Positions 37,175 to 45,998 of a stretch of DNA of 64,000 nucleotides are shown here, piece by piece. The stretch's first letter is position 1. Every line of letters begins with the position of its first letter. Origin of the DNA: Congregibacter variabilis (GTDB lineage Bacteria; Pseudomonadota; Gammaproteobacteria; Pseudomonadales; Halieaceae); NCBI RefSeq assembly GCF_045689235.1, contig NZ_CP136864.1, positions 1,488,001 to 1,552,000 on the forward strand. Reading direction: 5' to 3'. Below the pieces are notes generated by a model. The model saw nothing but the letters and a program-made list of their open reading frames with translations. It ran no database searches and had not been told where the DNA came from. A program made the position numbers and the translations under genes.

Positions 37175-38542
37175 ATGAACACACATAAAACCGACTACTT
37201 GATCATTGGTGCCGGGGCCATGGGCATGGCCTTTGCAGATGTGCTCATGACCGAATCCAATGCAAGCATCACCATTGTTGATCGCCAACATCAACCCGGT
37301 GGCCACTGGAACATGGCCTACCCTTTTGTGCGGCTGCATCAACCTTCAGGTTTTTACGGCGTCAATTCCCGCGCCCTGGGTAGCGCTCGCATAGACACTA
37401 TGGGCAACAATAAAGGCCTCTACGAACTGGCGAGCAAAGCAGAAATTTGCGCCTACTACGATGACATCATGCGTGAGTTCCTAAGCTCAGGCAGAGTGAA
37501 GTACTTTCCCATGTGCGAGTATCAAGGCGACGGCAAAATACAGTCACTAACTTGCCAGACCAGCCACGCCGTCGATGCACAGACCGTCGTTGACGCCACG
37601 TTCATGAACGTAAAGGTACCTTCAATGGCCCCGCCGGCATACGAAGTAGCCGACTCCGTCACCTGTGTAGCCCCCAATGCCCTGACGAGTCTGGGCGGAC
37701 AATGGAGCAGGTACACCATAATTGGCGCGGGGAAGACCAGTTTCGACGCCTGTTTGTTTTTGCTTGATAACGGTGTTAGCCCGGACGCCATTTGCTGGAT
37801 AAAACCCAGAGAGTCCTGGTTGTGGGATCGCGCCTACGCTCAGGCGGGGGAACTGTTCGAAACTTCGATTCAGCAACTGTCGCTGATGCAGGTAAAAGTG
37901 GTCGCGGAATCCGAGTCGGTTGAAGATCTTTTCGCACGCGCCGAAGCGCAGGGAATGGTGCTGCGCATCGACGAGACCGTGGACCCCACGATGTTTCGCT
38001 GCGCCACAGTGACCAAGTCCGAGATACAAAAACTCCGCTCCATCAAGAATGTGATCCGCATGGGCCGGGTGAAACATATCGATGCCGACCGAATCGAACT
38101 CGAACAGGGCTCTGTAGATTATGACAATAACACCCTATTTGTGGACTGCACGGCGGATGGACTCGCTCGACGAGCACCAGAAGCGGTTTTTACCGAGGGT
38201 ACAATTACGCTGCAGGCCGTGCGCACGTGCCAACAGGTGTTTAGCGCAGCCTTCATAGCCCACATTGAACTTAGCAAGCATGATCAAGCGCGCAAAAACC
38301 AGCTTTGCACGCCAGTACCGCATCCAGACTCCGACACTGACTATATGCGCAACATGCTGGCGGACCTGATTAACGGTATAGCGTGGCAGGAAGATCCAGC
38401 ACTGCTGGCCTGGATGAAAGCTGCGAGACTGGACGGGTTTAGTTCGCCTGCAACTTCCCCTGAAGCGGACGCAGCATTTATGCAGCGCTTGCAAGAGCAC
38501 GGGATGGTCGCCGCTGAAAAACTCGTGGGGTATCTGAGCTAA
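37175..38542 (+). CDS. FAD/NAD(P)-binding oxidoreductase
   Basis: A 455-residue flavoprotein. The N-terminal dinucleotide-binding motif is IIGAGAMGMAFADVL (residues 8-22), followed by an acidic strand end VDRQHQPGGHW that contacts ribose. YPFVRLHQPSGFYGV (near 50) is typical of one uncharacterised flavin-monooxygenase-like group. A second Rossmann signature IIGAGKTSFDACLFL (near 185) binds NAD(P). AAGGA precedes the ATG at 37175. Reaction unknown; the divergent StyC-like gene suggests epoxide chemistry, but its sequence does not look like StyA. It overlaps the convergent nitronate monooxygenase gene by four bases. Confidence 0.82.
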   Translation: MNTHKTDYLIIGAGAMGMAFADVLMTESNASITIVDRQHQPGGHWNMAYPFVRLHQPSGFYGVNSRALGSARIDTMGNNKGLYELASKAEICAYYDDIMREFLSSGRVKYFPMCEYQGDGKIQSLTCQTSHAVDAQTVVDATFMNVKVPSMAPPAYEVADSVTCVAPNALTSLGGQWSRYTIIGAGKTSFDACLFLLDNGVSPDAICWIKPRESWLWDRAYAQAGELFETSIQQLSLMQVKVVAESESVEDLFARAEAQGMVLRIDETVDPTMFRCATVTKSEIQKLRSIKNVIRMGRVKHIDADRIELEQGSVDYDNNTLFVDCTADGLARRAPEAVFTEGTITLQAVRTCQQVFSAAFIAHIELSKHDQARKNQLCTPVPHPDSDTDYMRNMLADLINGIAWQEDPALLAWMKAARLDGFSSPATSPEADAAFMQRLQEHGMVAAEKLVGYLS

Positions 38543-39588
38543 GCATCGGCCAACTCAGCCGCCAGAACTGTCAGCAGCTCACGGGCCGGCAGACGGCGAC
38601 TCATATTCGCGCCTTCTCCAGCCCACATCACGCTGAAGTCCGCATTCTGCTTTGCCGCCACAAGCTGCTTCACAGCGTCATAGCAAAGCGGGTAGTCCGG
38701 TGGATCCGCGGCGAGCCCGTCGGCCCAAAGCAGTAACTCGTTTACGAGCGACCTCGCAGGACGGCCAGAAATATTTGAGGTCAACCGCGTCGGCGCTCCG
38801 CTCAATAGCAGCTCGCAATAGCGGTCACTGGCTAGCGATTCCGGGCACGCAATAAACGCCGTACCCATCTGGGCACCGGTCGCCCCAGCAGCGATAACAT
38901 CGGCCACATCCCTACCCGTCATCAGCCCACCCGCAGCAACTACCGGCAGCTCAACGGCAGCCACCGTGTCTCTTACGAGCTTGCTAAGGCCGGCGCCACC
39001 GGCCGTTGCTAAATCCGGCGGCCCTAAAAACGCACCGCTATGCCCACCTGCCCCATAGCTCTGCATAACGAGGAAATCTACGCCCGTCTCTTCGAGCGCA
39101 AGCGCTTCTGCAACAGAGGTGGCCGTTGCCAAGACCATAATCCCTGCCTGCTTAAAGGCACGCATGCGCGACGCGGTTGCGGTACCAAAGTGTAGGCTCA
39201 CTGCAGTCGGCTGCAGATCCAGGAGAATCTCCAGCATGTCATCGTCGTCATTAAAGGAAGGGTAGATTTCCCTGACAGACTCGGGCGCTTGCGCCTTTAC
39301 GGACTCGAACGCCGGCGCAATCTCAGTCAGAAAAGGTCGAGCCAGCTGCGCATCTACGCGCGGAGCTCGGTGGACGAACAGGTTTGCCACCACCGGTCCG
39401 CTCGTAAGCGCGAATATTTCTTTCAGGGCACGGGCTGCGGCTGCAGGAGTCAGTGCTCCGAGAGCCACAGACCCCAAGCCACCCGCATTGCTTACGGCAG
39501 CAGCCAATGCTGGTGTCGAAACTCCAGCCATGGGCGCCTGAATGATCGGGTACTTCAAACCGAACAAATCGGTCAATCTGGTCACCAT
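38539..39588 (-). CDS. nitronate monooxygenase
   Basis: A 349-residue FMN-dependent TIM-barrel enzyme of the nitronate monooxygenase family. The N-terminus has YPIIQAPMAGVSTP (near residue 15) and AALALAAAVSNAGGLG-type glycine motif (near 30). VDFLVMQSYGAGGHSG (near 170) holds the catalytic His, and PVVAAGGLMTGRDVADVIAAGA (near 215, shortened) is the phosphate-binding loop. It oxidises toxic nitronates such as propionate-3-nitronate. It is the leading gene of a possible minus-strand run with the methyltransferase and OYE genes upstream. Confidence 0.9.
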   Translation of the reverse strand: MVTRLTDLFGLKYPIIQAPMAGVSTPALAAAVSNAGGLGSVALGALTPAAAARALKEIFALTSGPVVANLFVHRAPRVDAQLARPFLTEIAPAFESVKAQAPESVREIYPSFNDDDDMLEILLDLQPTAVSLHFGTATASRMRAFKQAGIMVLATATSVAEALALEETGVDFLVMQSYGAGGHSGAFLGPPDLATAGGAGLSKLVRDTVAAVELPVVAAGGLMTGRDVADVIAAGATGAQMGTAFIACPESLASDRYCELLLSGAPTRLTSNISGRPARSLVNELLLWADGLAADPPDYPLCYDAVKQLVAAKQNADFSVMWAGEGANMSRRLPARELLTVLAAELADA

Positions 39589-39643
39589 GCGTCGACCTGT
39601 ATTCCTCTGGGCTGATAAAATGTGTCTTTGCGCGGCAAAACCA

Positions 39644-40480
39644 TCAGTCCCGTTTCAGCAACTCCAGCGATACATCAACGCTGGGGGACAGTGACTCCAG
39701 GGCTGCTGCGCGCCTCTTGCCATCTGCAGAGGCACGAAAAAGATGAGGCGTCATAAGCAGTAGATCGCCGATGCTCTGACGACCAAGGCCCGAAACCGTA
39801 AAACCCAAGTGTTGCTTTTGCAAAACCGAAAAACCGTCGGGTATTGTGGCCGATGGCGTGCGCTCTTTAAGCTCGGGATAAATGATTTGGCGAAGCTCGA
39901 GCAAATGATTCGCACCAGCGTGCACTCGCAGCATTAGTCCACCGGGTTTAATGATTCGATGAAAGGAAGCAAAATCAGGGAAGCCAAACATATCAATCAA
40001 TATGTCCACTGAGGCATCTCTCAGTGGGATATTCCGATTGCTGGCCACTAGCCAGCTTGCAGAAAAACGCCGCGCCGCAGTCTGCATGGCCCACTTTGAA
40101 ATATCAAAACCAATGAATTGCGGTTCAGGCCCACCACTGCCGAAGATGGACTCTCTGAGGCGGCCAAGGTAGTAAGCCTCGCCGCAGCCTGCGTCAACGA
40201 TCACTGATTCATGATTAATAAGGGGCAGTAGTAAATCAGCGATGCAGTCCGCCACGGGAGCATAATGACCGGCTTCCAAAAACCGGTGCCTGGCGGCAAT
40301 CATTGCCTGGCTGTCTCCAGGGTCTTTAGAGCGCTTGTCCTGCGCCGAAAGAAGGTTCACGTATCCCTGTTTTGCGATGTCAAAAACGTGCTTATTGGGA
40401 CAGCGCACAGAGCCCTCATGCACTTCCAATGGCAAGCCATCGAGAGGGCAGCATAGAGCCGCATGAGAGCGAAAAGCCAT
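39644..40480 (-). CDS. rlmA: RlmA-like 23S rRNA guanine methyltransferase
   Basis: A 278-residue methyltransferase with the RlmA architecture. A short N-terminal zinc-finger-like region (CCPLDG ... RCPNKHVFDIAKQGYVNLL in part, residues 10-44) is followed by the SAM domain with VDAGCGEAYYLGRL (near 98) and FGFPDF (near 165). RlmA methylates G745 of 23S rRNA. The second cysteine of the usual CPxC is Asp here, so the zinc site is altered, as in a subset of related proteins. The family is clear; the exact target nucleotide is inferred. Confidence 0.8.
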   Translation of the reverse strand: MAFRSHAALCCPLDGLPLEVHEGSVRCPNKHVFDIAKQGYVNLLSAQDKRSKDPGDSQAMIAARHRFLEAGHYAPVADCIADLLLPLINHESVIVDAGCGEAYYLGRLRESIFGSGGPEPQFIGFDISKWAMQTAARRFSASWLVASNRNIPLRDASVDILIDMFGFPDFASFHRIIKPGGLMLRVHAGANHLLELRQIIYPELKERTPSATIPDGFSVLQKQHLGFTVSGLGRQSIGDLLLMTPHLFRASADGKRRAAALESLSPSVDVSLELLKRD

Positions 40481-40501
40481 CAGTACCTATGCTTGAGCGT
40501 C

Positions 40502-41578
40502 TCAGTCTTCGACAAAACCGCCCCAGGTTGCCATGTAATTGATGAATGCCTCACCTAGACCCTCTTTGCGCAGATAGTCGGCGCTCACGGGGTTTGCAAC
40601 AGGTTCAAAGTCAGAGTGAGCAGCAACTTGCCGAGGAAAGTCATGGTGCAAAATGGCTGAGCGGCCCACCACGACAAAGTCGGCGCCGGCTTCGATGCAA
40701 CGTCGGGCATCTGCTGCACTGCGAACCTTACCAGCTGTGCCCAGACGCACCTCTCCCCGCTCAAGCTCCGTAAAACACTCAAGCAGAGTTTTGCCGGCAA
40801 AGCCTTCTTCCATAGGCTCTTTAAAGGAATCCCACAAGGACATATCCAGAAAATCAATCTTTGCTTCGTTCATCAATCGCTGGGCAAGCTCACGCATTTC
40901 GGCCAGGCGGATATCAAATCGCTCCGGAGACAGCCGAACACCCAACAAAAAATCTGCCCCACACTGAGATCGAACCCCGTCGACTATTTCGAGCAGTAAC
41001 CGACAGCGATTCTCCAAAGAGCCACCGTACTCATCATCACGTTGATTAATTGTGGGACTCAAAAACTGCGCAAGCATATAGCCATGGGCGCCATGTAACT
41101 CGACGCCCGTGAATCCCGCCTTGGCGGCGCGCACCGCTGCAGTAATAAAGTCATCCCGAAGCGCGAGCACCTCGTCGTGAGATATCCCCCGGGCGCCCGT
41201 CTCCGCGTTGTCACTGGGGCACTGCGGTGCTACTGCAATAAGATCCGCAGGAGATCTCATTCCCGCATGGTGGAGCTGTAACACCGAAACGCTCCCCTGC
41301 TCGTTGATCCCCTTGGCGAGCCTCGTCAGGCCCTCCAAATGATCATCAGAAAAACACCCAAGCTGTCCGGGAAAGCCGCAGCCTGCTGCCTGCACATGTG
41401 ATGCACAGGTCATAGTCACGCCAAAACCACCCTCCGCGCGCTTTGTGAGCCAGTGATATTCATCATCGCTCAAGCAGCCATCGGGATGGCTCTGCAGATT
41501 GGTCAATGGCGCCAACATGAAGCGGTTTGGCATGACAGCGCCGCTTTTAAAAGTCAGGGCATCAAATAAATCGGTCAC
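40502..41578 (-). CDS. NADH:flavin oxidoreductase (Old Yellow Enzyme family)
   Basis: A 358-residue FMN-dependent TIM barrel. I use the GTG at 41578 (reading VTDLFDAL), because GGAA lies eight bases upstream and OYE proteins start in this way. The longer frame to 41755 would run across the PldA promoter and is unlikely. Motifs seen: NRFMLAPLTNLQSHPDG (near residue 17), VLQLHHAGM (near 105), GVELHGAHGYMLAQFLSP (near 170; substrate His/Asn region), and AGADFVVVGRSAI (near 315) for FMN phosphate. Such enzymes reduce activated C=C bonds; substrate unknown. Confidence 0.88.
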   Translation of the reverse strand: MTDLFDALTFKSGAVMPNRFMLAPLTNLQSHPDGCLSDDEYHWLTKRAEGGFGVTMTCASHVQAAGCGFPGQLGCFSDDHLEGLTRLAKGINEQGSVSVLQLHHAGMRSPADLIAVAPQCPSDNAETGARGISHDEVLALRDDFITAAVRAAKAGFTGVELHGAHGYMLAQFLSPTINQRDDEYGGSLENRCRLLLEIVDGVRSQCGADFLLGVRLSPERFDIRLAEMRELAQRLMNEAKIDFLDMSLWDSFKEPMEEGFAGKTLLECFTELERGEVRLGTAGKVRSAADARRCIEAGADFVVVGRSAILHHDFPRQVAAHSDFEPVANPVSADYLRKEGLGEAFINYMATWGGFVED

Positions 41579-41718
41579 GTAAATATTCCGGTCAACAAGG
41601 TGGGCGTGTATTTTGTCGACACTGGCGCCCCGTGTACAGCGCCAGCATCGGCAGGTGAAGGTTCCTGCCGATCTGCTATTGTCATCGCACCTACCCCCAC
41701 ACACTTGAGCACTTATCC

Positions 41719-42702
41719 ATGCGACATTTGCTTGGGCTGGCCGCCATGCTGCCATTGCTTTGGATCGCCACGGCCCAAAGCAGCCCTGAAACCTGCGCCT
41801 ATATTCCCGAAGCCAAAGCGCGTCTTAACTGCTTTGACAGTTACTTTACCCCCGCTGAGCTACCGCAAATCAGTGCTGATGGCGAAGTAGCGCTATTGAG
41901 CGAGGCACTACCGAGCGTGTCCCTCATCGAGGCCCGAGTCGAACAAGAGGCCACGCTCACCGATCAGTGGTTTTCCATAACGCCACATCATCCCAACTAC
42001 ATCCTTCCACTCACGTTCAGTAACGACCCCCAATACGCTGATTTTGGCGCTCTGGGCGAGAGCTTCAGTGACTATGAGATAAAAATGCAGCTAAGTCTGA
42101 AAACTCGACTAGCACAAGGTCTGTGGAGGGATTCCTCAGTATGGGCCGCCTATACGCAGCAATCCTACTGGCAGCTGTATGCCGAAGATGACGCCTCGGC
42201 GCCATTTCGAGAAACGAATCACCAACCAGAGATTTTCTGGCAAGTTCCTACTGACTTCGAGGTGTTTGGATGGAACGCACGAATGACTACGCTGGCGGTC
42301 AACCATCAGTCCAATGGCCGCTCGGAGCCGCTCTCCAGAAGCTGGAATCGTGTCACCGCAGAGCTCGCATTAGATCGGGGAAACTGGGTCTTCTCCGCAA
42401 AAACCTGGGCCCGAATAAGCGAGCCCGCCGATGTCGATGACAATCCCAACATCGAAGACTACATGGGCCGACTTCAGCTTGGACTCATCCACAAACGTGA
42501 GCGACACACGGTAGCTATAGGCCTGAAAAACAACCTCAGTAGCCCCAACCGGAGTGGATTGGAGGTGAACTACACCTTTCCCTTGTTCCGCAGACTAAAG
42601 GGATTTGTACAGATATATACAGGCTATGGCGAAAATCTCATCGACATGGAAAATTACAACAATCGTATAGGCATTGGCATCGCGTTGACCGATTGGCTAT
42701 GA
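41719..42702 (+). CDS. pldA: outer membrane phospholipase A (PldA)
   Basis: A 327-residue outer-membrane phospholipase A1. It has a signal peptide (LGLAAMLPLLWIATA). The YTQQSYWQLY strand (near residue 140) is followed by the active-site NHQSNGRS (near 192-199) carrying the catalytic His and Ser. Alternating strands run to a final W/L (ALTDWL). Length and layout match PldA, which hydrolyses phospholipids that reach the outer leaflet. In E. coli pldA is next to recQ, as here with one small gene between. Confidence 0.93.
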   Translation: MRHLLGLAAMLPLLWIATAQSSPETCAYIPEAKARLNCFDSYFTPAELPQISADGEVALLSEALPSVSLIEARVEQEATLTDQWFSITPHHPNYILPLTFSNDPQYADFGALGESFSDYEIKMQLSLKTRLAQGLWRDSSVWAAYTQQSYWQLYAEDDASAPFRETNHQPEIFWQVPTDFEVFGWNARMTTLAVNHQSNGRSEPLSRSWNRVTAELALDRGNWVFSAKTWARISEPADVDDNPNIEDYMGRLQLGLIHKRERHTVAIGLKNNLSSPNRSGLEVNYTFPLFRRLKGFVQIYTGYGENLIDMENYNNRIGIGIALTDWL

Positions 42703-42777
42703 GTCCTCTTGCGTACAAGCGACCCTCGGGTATTTGCCCGACAATCCGGCTTTGAGCGGACTTTTGACCCCACAATT

Positions 42778-42786
42778 TGCTATGAT
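42778..42786 (+). promoter_or_regulatory. possible extended -10 promoter element
   Basis: TGC-TATGAT lies 30 bases upstream of the small gene at 42817 and matches an extended -10 (TGn-TATNAT). A properly spaced -35 is not evident. It would give a separate transcript for the small gene and recQ, downstream of pldA. Confidence 0.35.
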
Positions 42787-42816
42787 ACGTACCCGTAAAT
42801 TTTCAATAGCGTAATT

Positions 42817-43014
42817 ATGGCCAAGAAACCTCTAAGAACCGCTGGCAAGAAGAAGCCGCCAGCAGCTGTAGAAACCTCCTCATCTTTGGACGATAAAGTT
42901 AAAGCGTTCCTGGAAGCTGGCGGCGAAATCGAGCAGATCAAGTCCGGCGTAAGTGGTCAGGCGAACATGGCAGCTCCCAAAGCAAAAGCGGCTGCACCCA
43001 AAAGCTCAAACTAG
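42817..43014 (+). CDS. small basic Ala/Lys-rich protein
   Basis: A 65-residue protein between pldA and recQ. The N-terminus is Lys-rich (KKPLRTAGKKKPPAA). The middle is a conserved-looking LDDKVKAFLEAGGEIEQIKSGVSGQ, and the C-terminus is Ala/Pro/Lys-rich. The AFLxAGGxIxxIxxGVSGQ pattern occurs in small uncharacterised proteins of related gammaproteobacteria, so I think it is real. No membrane segment. Basic ends suggest nucleic acid binding, an inference only. The following recQ frame is in the same phase, with just the stop codon between. Confidence 0.65.
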   Translation: MAKKPLRTAGKKKPPAAVETSSSLDDKVKAFLEAGGEIEQIKSGVSGQANMAAPKAKAAAPKSSN

Positions 43015-43110
43015 CGGACCACCGCTAGCCAGAAATGGCGGCACGGCCCCCTGCAACAGACCCAAACGCAGACCGACTATTCAGCTGACGCGCTCGAGGC
43101 ACTTCAGCGG

Positions 43111-44877
43111 GTGTTCGGCTACCCGGAATTTCGTTCCCCGCAGCTGGAGATTATCAACGCCCTGTCCCGTGGCGATGACGCTCTGGTCATCATGCCTACA
43201 GGTGGCGGGAAGTCATTGTGCTACCAGATACCCGCCCTGCTGCGACAAGGCTGCGCAATTGTCGTCTCGCCCCTCATAGCGCTCATGCAGGATCAGGTAG
43301 AGGCGCTTCAACAACTAGGTGTGCGGGCTGCGTTCCTCAACTCGAGTCTTGATTTGAGTACCGCGCGATCAATTGAGCAGGACTGGCTGGATAATCGACT
43401 GGATTTACTCTATGTGGCTCCAGAACGACTGCTACAGCCACGGATGCTGGCGCTCCTTGAGCAGGTAACCCCCGCCCTTTTCGCTATCGACGAAGCCCAC
43501 TGCGTATCCCAATGGGGGCATGATTTTCGTGAAGACTATTTGCAGCTCAGTGAATTACATCAGCGCTTTCCCGATGTTCCCCGCATCGCGCTTACGGCTA
43601 CCGCTGACGCCCGCACCCGGCAAGAAATCGCGGAGCGACTGAAGTTAAGTGAAGCGCAACATTTTTTAGTCAGTTTTGATCGACCCAACATTTGTTATCG
43701 CATTGCGCTAAAGGATAATCCCCGGGCTCAGCTGCTGCGTTTTTTACGCGACGAGCATATGCAAGATGCGGGAATCGTTTACTGTCTGTCACGTAAGCGA
43801 GTCAATGAGACCGCAAGCTGGCTCGCTGATCAGGGCTTCAAGGCTCTGCCTTACCACGCAGGACTGCCGGCCGAGACCCGCGCCGATAACCAGCGTCGCT
43901 TCCTCCGGGAAGACGGCGTCATTATCGTCGCGACTATCGCCTTTGGCATGGGCATCGACAAACCCGACGTGCGCTTTGTTGCCCATCTGGATTTACCCAA
44001 AACCGTGGAAGCCTATTATCAGGAAACCGGTCGAGCGGGACGCGATGGACAAGCAGCGGATGCATGGCTGGTATATGGCCTTCAGGATGTAATCACCCTG
44101 CGTCAGATGCTGGAGCAATCTCAAGGTAGTGATAGCTACAAACGCGAAGAACAGCACCGGCTGAATGCCATGCTTGGCCTGTGCGAAATCACCACCTGTC
44201 GCCGCCAGGCTCTGCTGGCTTACTTCGACGAGTTGCGCGATAAGCCCTGTGGGAACTGCGACAGCTGCTTGAGCCCTGTGGCCACCTGGAACGGCACGGA
44301 AGCAGCACAAATGGCCATGTCCGCGGTTTATCGCACGGAACAGCGCTTTGGCGTAAATCACCTTATCGACGTGCTTCGGGGAACCGAGAACGACAAAGTG
44401 TTTCAGAACGATCACCATCATTTGCCTACCTTTGGTGTGGGCAAGGCACTGGATGCCCGGCAGTGGCGCTCGGTTTATCGACAACTTGTAGCTCGGGGGT
44501 ATCTGAGCGTCGATGTAGCGCGGTTTGGCGCTTTGTATTTGCAGGAGTCGGCACGCGCCGTCCTGCGCGGCGAAGTAGAAATTCTGTTGCGACAGGACCC
44601 AAAAACCAGCTCTGCGAAGCGAACTACCAAAAACGCACTTCCAGAACACATTGATGTAGGCCTCTGGGAGGCCCTGCGCGAATGTCGACGGCAATTAGCG
44701 GAAGATCAGGGCATACCGCCCTACATCATCTTTCACGATCGAACCCTGCAACTCATTTGCGAACAACGACCTCAAAATGTCGATGAATTTGCCGCTATCT
44801 CTGGCGTTGGCGACCGTAAACGAGACAAGTACGCCGAGGCGTTTTTAGCCGTGGTCAAAGGCAATGAGCGAAGCTAA
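43111..44877 (+). CDS. recQ: RecQ DNA helicase
   Basis: 588 residues from the GTG at 43111. Helicase motifs: FRSPQLEII (motif 0, residues 7-15), Walker A PTGGGKS (near 29), DEAH (AIDEAHCVSQWGHDF, near 125), ATADARTR (near 160) and ATIAFGMGIDKPDVRFVAH (near 270, shortened). The zinc-binding cysteines of the RQC domain are in CGNCDSC (near 385). A C-terminal HRDC domain reads PYIIFHDRTL...ISGVGDRK. The start is odd: family N-termini begin further upstream, and coding-like codons continue before the GTG, but no ATG, GTG or TTG exists between it and the previous stop. True initiation may use another codon. Confidence 0.88.
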   Translation: MFGYPEFRSPQLEIINALSRGDDALVIMPTGGGKSLCYQIPALLRQGCAIVVSPLIALMQDQVEALQQLGVRAAFLNSSLDLSTARSIEQDWLDNRLDLLYVAPERLLQPRMLALLEQVTPALFAIDEAHCVSQWGHDFREDYLQLSELHQRFPDVPRIALTATADARTRQEIAERLKLSEAQHFLVSFDRPNICYRIALKDNPRAQLLRFLRDEHMQDAGIVYCLSRKRVNETASWLADQGFKALPYHAGLPAETRADNQRRFLREDGVIIVATIAFGMGIDKPDVRFVAHLDLPKTVEAYYQETGRAGRDGQAADAWLVYGLQDVITLRQMLEQSQGSDSYKREEQHRLNAMLGLCEITTCRRQALLAYFDELRDKPCGNCDSCLSPVATWNGTEAAQMAMSAVYRTEQRFGVNHLIDVLRGTENDKVFQNDHHHLPTFGVGKALDARQWRSVYRQLVARGYLSVDVARFGALYLQESARAVLRGEVEILLRQDPKTSSAKRTTKNALPEHIDVGLWEALRECRRQLAEDQGIPPYIIFHDRTLQLICEQRPQNVDEFAAISGVGDRKRDKYAEAFLAVVKGNERS

Positions 44878-44881
44878 GTTC

Positions 44882-45871
44882 TTAGGCGAAGCTTCTGCAG
44901 GCATCCAGAATTTTATCCACATCGTCGTCAGATACATCTTGATGAAACACCCAACGCACACCTGATATCTTGATACCCGCCTCCAGCAAGTGCTGCTGCA
45001 GCGGCTCAACGACTGTGTCCTGGGCAAGCATCACCATGTTGGTCTGAGGCTCCTCCTGCAGTCGGATATTCGGCAGAGTTGCCAAAGCCTCGGCGACTCT
45101 TGCTGCCTTTTCATGATCTTCGTGCAAGCGCGCGACATTGTTCTTAAGCGCATACAGCCCTGCCGCTGCCAGAATACCAGCCTGACGCATTCCACCGCCA
45201 AGCATCTTGCGCCAACGACGAGCACTGCGAATAGTCTCCTGATCGCCAACGAGCAATGAACCTACCGGGCAGGCAAGACCCTTGGAAAGACAGATAGAGA
45301 CCGTGTCGAAGTGCTCGCATATCTGGGCGACGGGAACCGACTGGGCGACCGCGGCATTGAATACGCGCGCTCCATCCAGGTGTCGCCGTAGCTCATAGCG
45401 CTGGGCGAGCGCGCTAAAGTGCCTTAAATATTCCAGGGGCAATACTTTTCCAGCCTGGGTGTTTTCCAGACACAGAAGACGCGTAATCGCAAAGTGCGCG
45501 TCATCAGGCTTGATGGCGCGTTCAACCTCGTCAAGAGGAAGAGAGCCATCCATGGCAAAGGGCAACGGACATGGCTGTATGCCACCAAGCACGGCGGCAC
45601 CGCCGCCTTCATACATATAAGTGTGCGCACCGTGCCCGACAATATACTCATGACCTCGCTGACAATGACTTAACAAACCAATGAGGTTCGATTGGGTACC
45701 GGTGGGTGCAAACACCGCTGCTTCTTTGCCGGTAAGCGCTGCAGCAAAGCGTTCCAATTCGTTTACCGTGGGGTCTTCGCCGTAAACGTCATCTCCCGTG
45801 TCCGCCTGATGCATTACTTCGAGCATCTCGGGCGTGGGTTGGGTTACCGTATCACTTCGTAGATCAATCAT
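44882..45871 (-). CDS. ltaE: low-specificity threonine aldolase
   Basis: A 329-residue fold-type I PLP enzyme. It begins IDLRSDTVTQPTPEML (residues 2-17), the family signature, and has FAPTGTQSNLIGLL (near 55), HLDGARVFNAAVA (near 160), and VSICLSKGLACPVGSLLVG (near 195-213) with the PLP lysine. It cleaves threonine or allo-threonine to glycine and acetaldehyde. It is convergent with recQ (four bases between stops) and divergent from the M19 dipeptidase. Confidence 0.92.
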   Translation of the reverse strand: MIDLRSDTVTQPTPEMLEVMHQADTGDDVYGEDPTVNELERFAAALTGKEAAVFAPTGTQSNLIGLLSHCQRGHEYIVGHGAHTYMYEGGGAAVLGGIQPCPLPFAMDGSLPLDEVERAIKPDDAHFAITRLLCLENTQAGKVLPLEYLRHFSALAQRYELRRHLDGARVFNAAVAQSVPVAQICEHFDTVSICLSKGLACPVGSLLVGDQETIRSARRWRKMLGGGMRQAGILAAAGLYALKNNVARLHEDHEKAARVAEALATLPNIRLQEEPQTNMVMLAQDTVVEPLQQHLLEAGIKISGVRWVFHQDVSDDDVDKILDACRSFA

Positions 45872-45998
45872 TGCGCACTACAGCTCATCCTTTAGTATCA
45901 GCAAAATAGTAAACCAAAAACCTGTCGACCGCGGGCGTCAATCGGGTTTTACTAATCAGAATCTTCGCAAAGCCACACAACCGCAGAGGCAAGACGCT

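Noticed and set aside
41579..41755. 59-codon N-terminal extension of the OYE gene
   Set aside because: Cysteine-rich and unrelated to OYE proteins, it would cover the pldA start region; the GTG at 41578 has a ribosome-binding site and the correct family N-terminus.
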